Assembly (NCBI RefSeq): GCF_009904105.1
Contig: NZ_JAAABJ010000641.1
Span: 87,379-151,378 of the forward strand
Source: Elizabethkingia argenteiflava
GTDB taxonomy: Bacteria; Bacteroidota; Bacteroidia; Flavobacteriales; Weeksellaceae
Length of the DNA stretch: 64,000 nucleotides
Direction of reading: 5' to 3'
In this document: positions 9,585-18,434 of the stretch, piece by piece
Position numbering within the stretch: the stretch's first letter is position 1
Layout of the letters: the number at the start of each line of letters is the position of its first letter
The notes under the pieces: model-generated
Seen by the model: only the letters and a program-made list of their open reading frames with translations
Told to the model about the DNA's origin: nothing
Database searches by the model: none
Position numbers and translations under genes: made by a program

Positions 9585-10502
9585 TTGGAAAAACAGTATT
9601 TTTTTTCACCCGGAAAGTTGTTATTAACTTCCGAATACTTTGCATTAGACGGAGCAAAAGCACTAGCTATTCCCACTCGATTGGGGCAGGAATTATCCGC
9701 TGAATCTATAGAAGATGGCAGGTCGTATATATACTGGGAGACTTATCGAGAGGGAAGACCTTGGCTAAAAGCGTGGATAGATTATGCCAATATGAAGGTA
9801 TTAGAGACAAATAGAGACAATGCCTCTGAATTTATTCTAAAAATATTTCATTTTTTAAAATATTTAGCGTCTAAAAAGTTAATAACAGACACATCCTATC
9901 GTTTAATATCCCATATAGAATTTCCCGAAAATTTTGGTTGGGGAAGCAGTTCTACGCTGATCAATAACCTATCCAAATGGGCCGAGGTAGATGCTTTTGT
10001 TCTCAATGATTTAACCTTAGGAGGGAGTGGTTATGATATAGGAGTTGCCCAAGAGGCGACTCCCATACTTTATACCCGAACAGCCAATGAGAAAATTGTG
10101 GAGAAGATTAGTTATGCACCTCGATTTAAAAATGAACTTTTATTCGTTCATTTAAATCGGAAGCAAGATTCTCGTGAAGGCATTAATATGTACCGCAGCA
10201 AAGATAGATCTTCCGATTTAATCTCTTATTTTTCCAATCTTACCGATCAAATTTTGAAAGAGAATACAGATTTAGAAAAATTTTCTTTTCTAATGCAAAA
10301 ACACGAAGAGAAAATGAGTCAATTTCTAAATATACCGCCTATAAAAGAAAAATTTTTTAAAAACGCACCTTCTTTTTTTAAAAGTTTAGGCGCTTGGGGA
10401 GGTGATTTCGTTTTGACGACTAAATTTAGGGATTACGAAAGTTATTTTTTTGACAATGGATATCCTGTATTTTTCTCATACAGGGATATAATATCCAGCT
10501 GA
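9585..10502 (+). CDS. GHMP-family kinase, mevalonate-kinase-like (TTG start)
   Basis: A 305-residue protein with the GHMP fold signatures SPGKLLLTSEYFAL at the N terminus, the phosphate-binding motif GWGSSSTLINNL (118-129) and GGSGYDIGVAQEATP (146-160), the 'GYDIG' form seen in Bacteroidota relatives of mevalonate kinase. It probably phosphorylates an isoprenoid-pathway intermediate, but the substrate is not proven. No ATG fits: the conserved SPGK motif starts at residue 8 when counting from TTG at 9585, so TTG is the likely start. It follows the fabD hairpin closely; no TANNTTTG box was seen in front. Confidence 0.75.
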   Translation: MEKQYFFSPGKLLLTSEYFALDGAKALAIPTRLGQELSAESIEDGRSYIYWETYREGRPWLKAWIDYANMKVLETNRDNASEFILKIFHFLKYLASKKLITDTSYRLISHIEFPENFGWGSSSTLINNLSKWAEVDAFVLNDLTLGGSGYDIGVAQEATPILYTRTANEKIVEKISYAPRFKNELLFVHLNRKQDSREGINMYRSKDRSSDLISYFSNLTDQILKENTDLEKFSFLMQKHEEKMSQFLNIPPIKEKFFKNAPSFFKSLGAWGGDFVLTTKFRDYESYFFDNGYPVFFSYRDIISS

Positions 10503-10595
10503 TCAGATTGTTATATATTTACGCTTAACAATGACTAATATCATCCATGCTGATTGGCATATTTTATTAACTTTAGCCAAGTGAAAAGTAAAGTA

Positions 10596-12173
10596 ATGAA
10601 ATCATTGGAAAAATTTGGACTTAACAATGGCAATGTAAAATGGCAATTGCCTCCAGAAGAACTTGAAAAAGATACAGTAAGGTATGAGCAGGGATTTGTT
10701 GCGGGTTCCGGAGCTTTGGCTATTAACACTGGGGAATTTACAGGACGTTCACCCCAAGATAGGTTTATAGTAAGAGATGAGATTACCCAAGATAGGGTAT
10801 GGTGGGGTAAAGTAAATATACCTTTTGATAGTGATAAATTTGATGCTTTGTATGACAGAGTGGTCGCCTATGCTTCAGAAATTCCTCTCTATGCAAGAGC
10901 AGCCTATGCAATAGCAGATAAACGTTATCAGGTGAAGATAATGGCAGTCACTGAATATCCTTGGTCTAATATGTTTGTATACAATATGTTCCTCAGACCC
11001 AGTATTCAGGAACTGGCCGAATTTGGAGATCCCGATTGGTTAATTTTATGCATTCCAAGTTTCAAGGCGGACCCTGAAGTAGATGGTACGAGACAGCATA
11101 ATTTTTCTATCCTCAACTTTAAAAGAAAAATCGCATTAATAGGTGGAACAGCTTATACTGGGGAGATGAAAAAAGGCATTTTTTCGGCATTAAACTTTAC
11201 CCTCCCTGTAGAACATAATATCTTACCTATGCATTGCTCTGCTAATGCAGGAGAAGAAGGAACGGCTATTTTCTTTGGTCTTTCAGGTACCGGTAAGACG
11301 ACTCTTTCCGCAGATCCCAATAGAAAATTGATCGGAGATGATGAACATGGCTGGACCCCAGATAATACTATTTTTAATATTGAAGGGGGGTGTTATGCTA
11401 AGGTGATTGATCTTTCGGCCGAAAAAGAGCCCGATATTTATGGTGCCATTAAGCGGGGAGCTATCCTTGAAAATGTATTCTTTGATGAAAAAGGAGAGCC
11501 TGATTATACCAATGATAGTATTACGCCTAATACAAGAGTTAGTTATCCGCTTGATTTTATTCATAATATTCAGGTTCCTTCCATCGGAAATAATCCCAAA
11601 AATATCTTCTTCTTAACATTTGATGCCTTTGGGGTATTACCTCCCATATCTAAACTGACCCCTGAGCAGGCTGCTTATCATTTTATTTCAGGCTACACTT
11701 CCAAAGTGGCAGGAACAGAAGTAGGAGTTATAGAACCCCAAACAACCTTCTCTGTTTGCTTTGGAGCTGCCTTCATGCCGCTTCATCCAACAGAGTATGG
11801 AAAAATGTTATCTGAAAAAATTAAAGGTGCCCAAGCAAAAGTATGGTTGGTGAATACCGGTTTTAATGGGAAAAAGGAGCGTATGGGTCTTAAAGATACT
11901 CGTGCCCTTATTTCTGCCGCATTAGCGGGTGAATTGGATAAGGTTGCCTATCAGGAGAGCCCCATATTTAAGGTTCAGATTCCAACTTCCTGTAGGAGAA
12001 TTTCCGATGAAAGTTTATTATTACCCGAAAATAGTTGGAATTCTTATGAGGCTTATATAAAACAAGCCAAAGATCTTGCTGCAGCTTTTCATAAAAATTT
12101 TGAGAGATTCAATGAAATTCAAGATGTTAGTATTTTGGAGGGGGAGCCCAGAAGAGAAGTAGAAGTGATTTGA
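10596..12173 (+). CDS. pckA: Phosphoenolpyruvate carboxykinase (ATP)
   Basis: A 525-residue cytoplasmic enzyme that converts oxaloacetate and ATP to phosphoenolpyruvate, CO2 and ADP, the entry to gluconeogenesis. Clear motifs are TGEFTGRSPQDRFIV, the kinase-1a P-loop GLSGTGKTTLS (about residue 228) and LIGDDEHGW, and FNIEGGCYAK. The frame is open 42 bases further up, but the extra 14 residues look unlike the family and the ATG at 10596 gives MKSLEKFGLNN, a typical start; a near-consensus box TAACTTTA lies at 10569-10576. Terminator follows. Confidence 0.95.
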   Translation: MKSLEKFGLNNGNVKWQLPPEELEKDTVRYEQGFVAGSGALAINTGEFTGRSPQDRFIVRDEITQDRVWWGKVNIPFDSDKFDALYDRVVAYASEIPLYARAAYAIADKRYQVKIMAVTEYPWSNMFVYNMFLRPSIQELAEFGDPDWLILCIPSFKADPEVDGTRQHNFSILNFKRKIALIGGTAYTGEMKKGIFSALNFTLPVEHNILPMHCSANAGEEGTAIFFGLSGTGKTTLSADPNRKLIGDDEHGWTPDNTIFNIEGGCYAKVIDLSAEKEPDIYGAIKRGAILENVFFDEKGEPDYTNDSITPNTRVSYPLDFIHNIQVPSIGNNPKNIFFLTFDAFGVLPPISKLTPEQAAYHFISGYTSKVAGTEVGVIEPQTTFSVCFGAAFMPLHPTEYGKMLSEKIKGAQAKVWLVNTGFNGKKERMGLKDTRALISAALAGELDKVAYQESPIFKVQIPTSCRRISDESLLLPENSWNSYEAYIKQAKDLAAAFHKNFERFNEIQDVSILEGEPRREVEVI

Positions 12174-12193
12174 TATAAATATCTTTTTAGACT

Positions 12194-12227
12194 CACCACA
12201 ATTAATTTAATTGTGGTGTTTTATTTT
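12194..12227 (+). terminator. Terminator between pckA and aroQ
   Basis: A perfect 10-bp stem CACCACAATT/AATTGTGGTG with a 5-base loop is followed by TTTTATTTT. It ends the pckA transcript and overlaps the 3' end of the convergent aroQ gene. Confidence 0.85.
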
Positions 12228-12631
12228 ATCAAATAGCGGATAGCCAATTGATAACCTGTCAGGCCAAAGCCCGAAAGTATGGCATCCGTATGAGCAGCCG
12301 TTACAGATTTTTGGCGGAATGTCTCACGTTGGTAAATATTACTGATATGTACTTCTATTTTAGGCTTAATAATATTTTTTAAACAATCCGCTAAAGCATA
12401 GGAGTAATGGGTAAAAGCTCCAAAATTAACCACCAATGCATCAAAATCATCTTGCTGTATTCTATCGATAAGTTCTCCTTCAATATTAGACTGATAATAT
12501 AAGATTTCATCTTGTACAAATTCGTTGCGGAGCTCTAAAAGGAAGTCTTCCATAGAAACATTCCCATATATTTCAGGTTCGCGCCTGCCTAAAAGATTAA
12601 GATTGGGACCGTTTACAATTAAAATTTTCAT
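12221..12631 (-). CDS. aroQ: 3-dehydroquinate dehydratase, type II
   Basis: A 136-residue enzyme of the shikimate pathway that dehydrates 3-dehydroquinate to 3-dehydroshikimate. Type II motifs are present: NGPNLNLLGRREPEIYG (residues 7-23, with the catalytic tyrosine in IYG), VNFGAFTHYSYAL (68-80) and VHISNIYQRETFR (94-106). The usual NPGAYTH is NFGAFTH here, a common variant. It is a little shorter than the usual ~145 residues. Convergent with pckA; a promoter box lies only 4 bases before the ATG. Confidence 0.95.
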   Translation of the reverse strand: MKILIVNGPNLNLLGRREPEIYGNVSMEDFLLELRNEFVQDEILYYQSNIEGELIDRIQQDDFDALVVNFGAFTHYSYALADCLKNIIKPKIEVHISNIYQRETFRQKSVTAAHTDAILSGFGLTGYQLAIRYLIK

Positions 12632-12635
12632 AAGT

Positions 12636-12643
12636 CAAAATTA
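12636..12643 (-). promoter_or_regulatory. -7 promoter box (TAATTTTG) of aroQ
   Basis: On the minus strand TAATTTTG fits TANNTTTG and ends 4 bases before the aroQ ATG, so the transcript would have almost no leader. No -33 TTG at the usual distance. Confidence 0.5.
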
Positions 12644-12804
12644 GAGTTTTTTATATTACGTTATTATTTTAGGCTTTTCAGCTTGTTTTATCCTAATGCG
12701 AATATAGGCATATTTTAAACTTTTGAGAAGCCTCGCAGAAGACACTTTTTGATAAATTTTTAAGATTGTTTTAAGTTTTTTGTTAAAAAAAACTTAAAGT
12801 CTAC

Positions 12805-12835
12805 TTGTTCGATAGATGTTCTATTTGTAACTTTG
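12805..12835 (+). promoter_or_regulatory. Promoter of the SAM-riboswitch SusC/SusD operon
   Basis: TTG at 12805-12807 and TAACTTTG at 12828-12835 are separated by 20 bases, the Bacteroidota -33/-7 arrangement. Transcription would start near 12842, about ten bases before the riboswitch. Confidence 0.75.
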
Positions 12836-12852
12836 TCTTCTTATATATTAAG

Positions 12853-12943
12853 CTTATAGAGAAAGATGGAGGGAACTGACCCCATGAAATCTTAACAACC
12901 TGCACATGCAAGGTGTTCCATTCAGCCTTAAAGGGAAGATAAG
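12853..12943 (+). promoter_or_regulatory. SAM-I (S-box) riboswitch
   Basis: This 91-base element carries the S-box core in the right order: P1 strand CTTAT at 12853 closing with ATAAG at 12943; the P2 segment GATGGAGGGAACTGACCCC; the joining core ATGAAATCTTAACAACC; a P3 helix CCTGC...GCAAGG; the conserved GTGTTCCATTC; and a short P4, CCTTAAAGG. S-box RNAs bind S-adenosylmethionine. Known S-box targets are methionine and SAM synthesis or transport genes. Here the next gene is a SusC-type outer-membrane transporter, 82 bases downstream. Confidence 0.92.
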
Positions 12944-12947
12944 CATA

Positions 12948-13004
12948 GGTATTTATAAAGTGTAAATACCCTTTGCGAGAAGATATGGCAAAGGGTATTT
13001 TTTT
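12948..13004 (+). terminator. Riboswitch expression platform: antiterminator and intrinsic terminator
   Basis: A 13-bp perfect stem (12964-12976 with 12988-13000, AAATACCCTTTGC/GCAAAGGGTATTT) followed by a run of T is an intrinsic terminator upstream of the susC ATG. Its 5' arm can instead pair upstream: GGTATTTA (12948-12955) with TAAATACC (12963-12970). The two helices are mutually exclusive, as expected of a transcriptional OFF switch. How P1 of the riboswitch tips the balance is inferred. Confidence 0.85.
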
Positions 13005-13025
13005 AATTATAATTCTATAAAAAAT

Positions 13026-15944
13026 ATGTTTAGGAAATCACTTATAGCACACAGTATTAGAACACCTATAGGTATAGCAGGTGTATTCTTGGGAGGAGTG
13101 GGACTATACGCCCAGAATATTAAACAGAATAAGGATTCCCTTCGTCAGCAGCAAATTGATGAGGTAGTAGTGGTGGCCTATGGAAAGGCTAAAAAATCTA
13201 GTTTTACAGGTTCTGTATCCACTATTTCAGGTGATAGAATTGCTACGCGCCCTGTAGTGAATGTTAGTAAAGTATTAGAAGGGCAGGTAGCAGGAGTACA
13301 GGCGGTAAGCGCCTCGGGGCAACCAGGTGCTGCTGCAGAAATAAGAATTAGGGGTATAGGTTCTGTGAATTCCTCGAGTGAACCCTTGTATGTGGTTGAT
13401 GGGATTCCTTTTGATGGAAATATTAATGCCATTAGTCCAAATGATATAGAATCCATTAGTGTATTGAAAGATGCTACAGCCAGTGCTTTGTATGGCTCTC
13501 GGGGCGCTAATGGAATTATCATTATTACCACTAAATCCGGAAAAAAAGGAGATTCGAGAGTGAACTTTAATATCAGTCAAGGTTTCTTAAATCGCGCGGT
13601 GAAAGATTACGAGCAGGTCAATACCAATCAGTATTTTGAGCTGTATTGGGAAGCGCTTAGAAACGGTTATGTATCGTCTAAAATTTCATCAAGTCAGGCG
13701 GCTCAGATGGCAACGGATAATTTGGTATCTGCATTGGGGATTAACCCTTATGGGGCCCAGTACCCTAATCCGGTGGGGGTTGATGGGAAACTATTGCCGG
13801 GGGCTACTCCCCTATGGAATGATGACTGGCGAAAGGTATTACAGCGGCCTGCTTCCAGAAGCCAGGTAGATTTAGATTTAAGTGGAGGAAATGGAAAAGG
13901 AAATTATTTTTTCTCCTTGGGATATCTGGATGAAAAAGGTATGGCTATAGAATCCGACTTTAAGAGATACAGCACCAGATTGAAAGTTAATTCAAAAGTG
14001 AAAGATTGGTTGGATGCTGGGGCAAACTTAAGCTATGTTAACAGCATACAAAATGCTCCTACTTCTTCGGATACCAAATCCGATAATGTCATTCTTGCTG
14101 CGAGGATAATTCCTTCATTTTACCCATATTATCAAAGAAATGTAGACGGTAGTTTTGTATTGGATAAAAATGGGAACAAAATTTACGATTTTGGCACTTA
14201 TAGGCCTGCTGGTGCTTTGGCGAACGAAAATTTAGCCGCCACACTTCCTTTGGATAAAAACGAAAGACAAATTGATAACTTTTCGGGGAAAGGATTTTTG
14301 GAATTTACCTTTCTTCCGGAGCTTAAGTTTAAATCCAGCCTCTCCATTGATTTAGTTTCCAAGAATGGTCACGATTATGTAAATCCTCTTTTGGGATCCG
14401 GTAAAGACATAGGGGGAGAGGTATCTAAGATTAATTCCAGAGTGTTTTCCTATACCACCAGTAATATCTTAACCTATGATAAAAGATTAGAACAACATCA
14501 TATCAACGTGTTGGCAGGACAGGAGTTTTATCAATACAAGTACCAAATTATTTCCGGGCGAAAATCTCAGTTTTCACTTCCGGGCTATACAGAACCAGAT
14601 GCTGCAGCTAGCATAAGTGGCTTTGATGGAAAAAGTGATAAACTTTCACTGTATAGTTTTTTGGGTAAGCTAGAGTACGATTATCAAAACAAATATTTTT
14701 TTGCTACCTCTATTCGGAAAGATGGGTCCTCCAGATTTTATGAAAAAAAACGCTGGGGAACCTTCTGGTCTGTGGGGGGATCTTGGAAGTTATCCAAGGA
14801 ATCATTCGTACAGGATTTGGGGATATTTGATCAGTTGACACTTCGCGCCAGTTATGGAGCTCAGGGTAACGATAAGTTAGATACTTATTATGGATATCAG
14901 AGTCTATACTCATTTTATAATAACCTTGGAGAACCAGGGGTGGTATTATCTCAGCCTGCGACACCTCATGTCACCTGGGAGACCAATATTAATCTGAATT
15001 TAGGTCTGGAATTTGCCATTCTTAAGAATCGCATAAAAGGAAATATAGAATACTTTAAAAGACAGAGTAAAAATTTATTATTTGAGATGCCTACAGCACC
15101 TTCTATAGGGTTTAGTAAGTACAATGCTAATGTGGGAACGCTACAAAATACTGGGGTGGAGATTAGCCTTCAGACAACCCCTATACTGGGTCAAGATTTT
15201 CGGTGGGATTTAGATATTAATGCAACCACGACGCGCAATCGATTTAAAAGCTTGCCTAAACCTTCTATAATCAAAGGATCACAAATGTTAACAGTAGGAG
15301 GATCTATTTATGATTTTTATATTCCAACATGGGCGGGGGTAGATGCTGAAACAGGTGCTCCCCTATGGAAGAAAATTACCACTGATTCAGAAGGGAAAAC
15401 AGCTGAAAGCACGACCTCTGAATATGCTGAGGCAACCAGGATATATCAAGGTTCATCACTACCTAAATGGGTAGGAGGAATTAATACTGTGCTCACTTAC
15501 AAAAACTTTGATATCTCGGGGCTTCTGTCTTTTAGAATAGGAGGTAAGATTTTGGACCAGGACTATACGTCTTTATTGTCGAGTGGTAGTGCGACTGGTA
15601 GGGCATGGGGTAAAGAAATACTAAATCGGTGGACACCCGATAATAGGTATACAAATGTTCCGGCATTAAACACCACTACGAACTATTGGACTTCAAGGTC
15701 TAGCAGGTTCTTATATTCTGGGACCTATGCGAGGCTAAAGACGGTGAGCCTAGGTTATTCTCTACCTCAGGAGGTTTTTGAAAAAATCGGACTAAGAAGA
15801 CTAAGAATCTATTTGCAAGGAGAGAATTTACTAACATTTTATAAACACAAAGGCATGGATCCAGAGCAAACCTTTAATGGAATTACTTATTATAGATATC
15901 CTGCCATGAGGACTGTAACTTTCGGATTACAAGCCACTCTTTAA
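13026..15944 (+). CDS. SusC/RagA-family TonB-dependent transporter under SAM riboswitch control
   Basis: A 972-residue outer-membrane transporter. Residues 1-30 are a signal peptide ending LYAQ; a TonB-box-like IDEVVVVAYG follows at 44-53; the plug has LEGQVAGVQ, VVDGIPFDGN and LKDATASALYGSRGANG; the rest is barrel with RKDGSSRFYEKKRWGTFWSV and a SusC C terminus. It lacks the N-terminal carboxypeptidase-like domain many SusC proteins have, so the mature N terminus leads straight into the TonB box. SusD follows after 15 bases. Because an S-box and terminator precede it, the operon should be on when SAM is low; the cargo is therefore likely a methionine or sulfur source. Substrate identity is inference. 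Confidence 0.93.
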   Translation: MFRKSLIAHSIRTPIGIAGVFLGGVGLYAQNIKQNKDSLRQQQIDEVVVVAYGKAKKSSFTGSVSTISGDRIATRPVVNVSKVLEGQVAGVQAVSASGQPGAAAEIRIRGIGSVNSSSEPLYVVDGIPFDGNINAISPNDIESISVLKDATASALYGSRGANGIIIITTKSGKKGDSRVNFNISQGFLNRAVKDYEQVNTNQYFELYWEALRNGYVSSKISSSQAAQMATDNLVSALGINPYGAQYPNPVGVDGKLLPGATPLWNDDWRKVLQRPASRSQVDLDLSGGNGKGNYFFSLGYLDEKGMAIESDFKRYSTRLKVNSKVKDWLDAGANLSYVNSIQNAPTSSDTKSDNVILAARIIPSFYPYYQRNVDGSFVLDKNGNKIYDFGTYRPAGALANENLAATLPLDKNERQIDNFSGKGFLEFTFLPELKFKSSLSIDLVSKNGHDYVNPLLGSGKDIGGEVSKINSRVFSYTTSNILTYDKRLEQHHINVLAGQEFYQYKYQIISGRKSQFSLPGYTEPDAAASISGFDGKSDKLSLYSFLGKLEYDYQNKYFFATSIRKDGSSRFYEKKRWGTFWSVGGSWKLSKESFVQDLGIFDQLTLRASYGAQGNDKLDTYYGYQSLYSFYNNLGEPGVVLSQPATPHVTWETNINLNLGLEFAILKNRIKGNIEYFKRQSKNLLFEMPTAPSIGFSKYNANVGTLQNTGVEISLQTTPILGQDFRWDLDINATTTRNRFKSLPKPSIIKGSQMLTVGGSIYDFYIPTWAGVDAETGAPLWKKITTDSEGKTAESTTSEYAEATRIYQGSSLPKWVGGINTVLTYKNFDISGLLSFRIGGKILDQDYTSLLSSGSATGRAWGKEILNRWTPDNRYTNVPALNTTTNYWTSRSSRFLYSGTYARLKTVSLGYSLPQEVFEKIGLRRLRIYLQGENLLTFYKHKGMDPEQTFNGITYYRYPAMRTVTFGLQATL

Positions 15945-15959
15945 TATAATACCAACAAA

Positions 15960-17462
15960 ATGAAAAAAATAAAATACATACTATTATTAAATGTTGTAAT
16001 CTCTAGTTTGATTAGCTGCGATAGAGAATTGGATACAGCCCCCACTGATAGCGCGACAGAAAAAGAGGTATTTAGTACTTTGGAGACTACAGAATCCCTT
16101 ATTAATGGAACGTGGGCTAAATTTAATGAAGAGGCATCTACCTATGCAAACATTGGTTATTCTACTGTACTGCGTACCAGTGATGCGATGGGTAGTGATG
16201 TAGTGGTGAACACGGCTAGATATGGCTTTGGCTCTGCCTATGCATTTGCTGAAATGTCTCATAAAACACAGACACGCGTAGATTTTATATGGAGTTTATT
16301 GTATTCCACCATTAACAATATGAATACTTTACTTAGCCATATTGATCAGATTGAAGGACCAAAGGCTAAGAAGGATCAGGTCAAGGGGCAGGCTAAGGCT
16401 TTCAGGGCTTTTTGCTATCTCAATTTAGTGAGTTTTTATCAATTTAGTTATCTTAAAGACAAAAAGGCCTTGGTAGTTCCTATTTACACTGAGCAATCTA
16501 TAATCCATACAGTACCTATCAAAAAATCGAGTTTGGAAGAAGTATATAATCAGATTAAAAGCGATTTATTAGACGCTCAACGATTATTAAAAAATTATGA
16601 GCGGAATAATAAAGAAAAGATTAACCTTTCTGTAGTGAATGGACTTTTAGCTAGGACTTATTTGAATACCGGCGAGTGGCTAAAAGCAGCAGCATCAGCC
16701 CAAGCCGCCAGAGTGGGTTATGCTTTAATGACGGCTGAAAAATACTTGGCGGGATTTAATGATATATCAAACGAAGAATGGATATGGGGGCATGGGCAAA
16801 TACAGCAACAGTCTAGTGAGAGTTATGCATTTCACTACTTAGATGTTTCTACCTCGGGAAGCTATTACCGCAGTTTTATGGCAGATCCTTATTTTAAAGA
16901 TTTATTTGATGATAAAGATATTAGAAACAAGTTATTTGAGTGGGATCACCTGAGGGGGAGCGAAGGGATGTTAAGATATAAAAAATTCAGATTTAAGCCT
17001 GGTCTTATCGCGGATATTGTATATATGAGATCTGCTGAAATGTATCTTATTGAAGCCGAAGCCAATGCAAGAGCAGGAAATCTGGCGAAAGCGGTAAGTC
17101 TTCTGAATGAATTGAAATCTGCTAGAAAGGCGAATGTTTATAAAGAAGGTTTAGGTTCTGATGCGGTAATAAAAGAAATTCTAATCGAAAGAAGGAAAGA
17201 ACTCTTTGGAGAGGGCTTCTCTTTGTCCGATATTATACGGACTCAGGGAAGTGTTAAGAGAAAGCCTTATGTAGATAATGCAGGCAAACCTATAAAGATT
17301 GATATCAAGTTCTTAGAGGGGGGTAAAGAAAAAATCTTAAAGGTAAATGCAAAAGGACATTCTATATTTACATTTCCGGATAAAACCGATTTTGTACCCA
17401 ATAGTAGGTATTATTTATTTAGTATACCTCAGGATGAAGCAGATAATAATACTAATTTGTAA
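15960..17462 (+). CDS. SusD/RagB-family binding lipoprotein, partner of the SAM-controlled SusC
   Basis: A 500-residue surface lipoprotein with signal peptide and lipobox LISC (Cys20). SusD features are the helical repeats with VKGQAKAFRAFCYLNLVSFY, VNGLLARTYLNTGEW, the RSAEMYLIEAEANARAG segment and the C-terminal IKEILIERRKELFGEG. It would act as the hinged lid that captures the ligand for the SusC barrel encoded 15 bases upstream, and must share its riboswitch-controlled transcript. It is only distantly similar by eye to the other SusD in this window, so the two pairs are not a recent duplication. Confidence 0.92.
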   Translation: MKKIKYILLLNVVISSLISCDRELDTAPTDSATEKEVFSTLETTESLINGTWAKFNEEASTYANIGYSTVLRTSDAMGSDVVVNTARYGFGSAYAFAEMSHKTQTRVDFIWSLLYSTINNMNTLLSHIDQIEGPKAKKDQVKGQAKAFRAFCYLNLVSFYQFSYLKDKKALVVPIYTEQSIIHTVPIKKSSLEEVYNQIKSDLLDAQRLLKNYERNNKEKINLSVVNGLLARTYLNTGEWLKAAASAQAARVGYALMTAEKYLAGFNDISNEEWIWGHGQIQQQSSESYAFHYLDVSTSGSYYRSFMADPYFKDLFDDKDIRNKLFEWDHLRGSEGMLRYKKFRFKPGLIADIVYMRSAEMYLIEAEANARAGNLAKAVSLLNELKSARKANVYKEGLGSDAVIKEILIERRKELFGEGFSLSDIIRTQGSVKRKPYVDNAGKPIKIDIKFLEGGKEKILKVNAKGHSIFTFPDKTDFVPNSRYYLFSIPQDEADNNTNL

Positions 17463-17478
17463 GAATCTCTACTTTTTT

Positions 17479-17503
17479 ATCCCGGGGCAAATAGCCTCGG
17501 GAT
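17479..17503 (+). terminator. Hairpin after the second SusD gene, weak terminator
   Basis: ATCCCGGGGC pairs with GCCTCGGGAT (one G-T pair) around AAATA, 16 bases after the stop. There is no T run after it, so it may stabilise the mRNA end as much as terminate. A second hairpin (GGAAATAT/ATATTTCC) lies at 17558-17576. Confidence 0.5.
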
Positions 17504-17592
17504 TGTTAATAACTGGAGGTATAATATTAAAAATGGATATCTTGAATATGTAAGCCTGGAAATATTTTTATATTTCCATTCCAGAGATTAAT

Positions 17593-18045
17593 TTATTTTT
17601 TTTTGAAATTTTGGGAGGTAATTACTTCTACTATTTTTCCACCCACCCACGAAAAGGGGAAAAATATTAAGAAGATAAGGATTTTGTAAAACGTTGGATG
17701 GTATGGGAATATAATAATATCCAATAGGGCTATAAAAAGTAGAATAAAACCAATTAAAATGGCATAGGCTACCTTCGCATATTTTACGATTAGTGCCGTA
17801 ATAACTCCTCCTACCATAGCACCAATACCCGATGCCACCAGTAACGCAATGAAGAAATAATCTTTATTTCTAACGCTGAAGAGTAAATATTCCCATTTTT
17901 TGAAGGGGGTAAACTGATCATAGGTAATCCATGAAGGATTTAATCGAACGCCTAAAGTAATAATAAAGGCAGCTACTGCTAGCCCTAAAAGCACACCGAA
18001 TGTATTTCTTAAAAAATTCACGTTTTCTCTAATTCTTATGAGCAA
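17593..18045 (-). CDS. Small multi-spanning membrane protein, function unknown
   Basis: A 150-residue hydrophobic protein with about four predicted membrane helices (near residues 14-34, 63-86, 88-108 and 116-136) and a basic end (SQNFKKK). No catalytic motif is recognised. Its ATG overlaps the last 17 bases of ridA, and lptD-ridA-this gene run in the same direction with little space, so they form one operon. The overlap suggests translational coupling. I do not recognise a named family. Confidence 0.7.
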   Translation of the reverse strand: MLIRIRENVNFLRNTFGVLLGLAVAAFIITLGVRLNPSWITYDQFTPFKKWEYLLFSVRNKDYFFIALLVASGIGAMVGGVITALIVKYAKVAYAILIGFILLFIALLDIIIFPYHPTFYKILIFLIFFPFSWVGGKIVEVITSQNFKKK

Positions 18046-18409
18046 TCATAGAAATTTCTATATCTACGTTTTTAGGAAGGCGAGAGACTTCAACGGTTTC
18101 TCTTGCAGGGTAGGATACAGGATCCAGATAAGAAGCATAAATCTCATTCACTATAGCAAAGTCATCCATATTTTTTAAAAAAATAGTTGCTTTTACCACA
18201 TGGCTAAAGTCTAAACCTGCCGCATCTAAAATAGCCTGTAAGTTCTTCATGACCTGATGTGTTTGTTTATCAATTTCCTTTATAATTTCCCCATTTATTG
18301 GGTTCATAGGAATCTGTCCCGAAATATAGAGTATGCCATGGATCATATTTGCCTGGGTGTAAGGTCCAATAGCTGCTGGTGCCTGATCGGTAGAAATCAT
18401 TTCTTTCAT
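18029..18409 (-). CDS. ridA: RidA-family enamine/imine deaminase
   Basis: A 126-residue YjgF/YER057c/UK114 protein, the standard length. RidA hydrolyses reactive 2-aminoacrylate-type enamines made by PLP enzymes before they damage other enzymes. The motifs APAAIGPYTQA near the start, ISGQIPMNP and the active-site stretch YPARETVEVSRLP (arginine that binds the carboxylate) are present. The ATG at 18409 gives MKEMISTDQAPAAIGP, the usual N terminus; the frame stays open 8 codons further up but those residues do not fit. It lies 25 bases after lptD and overlaps the next gene. Confidence 0.93.
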   Translation of the reverse strand: MKEMISTDQAPAAIGPYTQANMIHGILYISGQIPMNPINGEIIKEIDKQTHQVMKNLQAILDAAGLDFSHVVKATIFLKNMDDFAIVNEIYASYLDPVSYPARETVEVSRLPKNVDIEISMIAHKN

Positions 18410-18420
18410 GATTTTTTTGC

Positions 18421-18428
18421 CAAATATA
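18421..18428 (-). promoter_or_regulatory. Possible -7 box (TATATTTG) for ridA
   Basis: TATATTTG on the minus strand fits TANNTTTG and ends 11 bases before the chosen ridA ATG, just upstream of the end of lptD. It would allow ridA to be expressed separately and supports the shorter start. Confidence 0.4.
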
Positions 18429-18434
18429 AACAAA

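Noticed and set aside
13178..13580. Two overlapping minus-strand frames inside susC
   Set aside because: Both lie wholly in a well-supported susC gene and have no protein-like signature.
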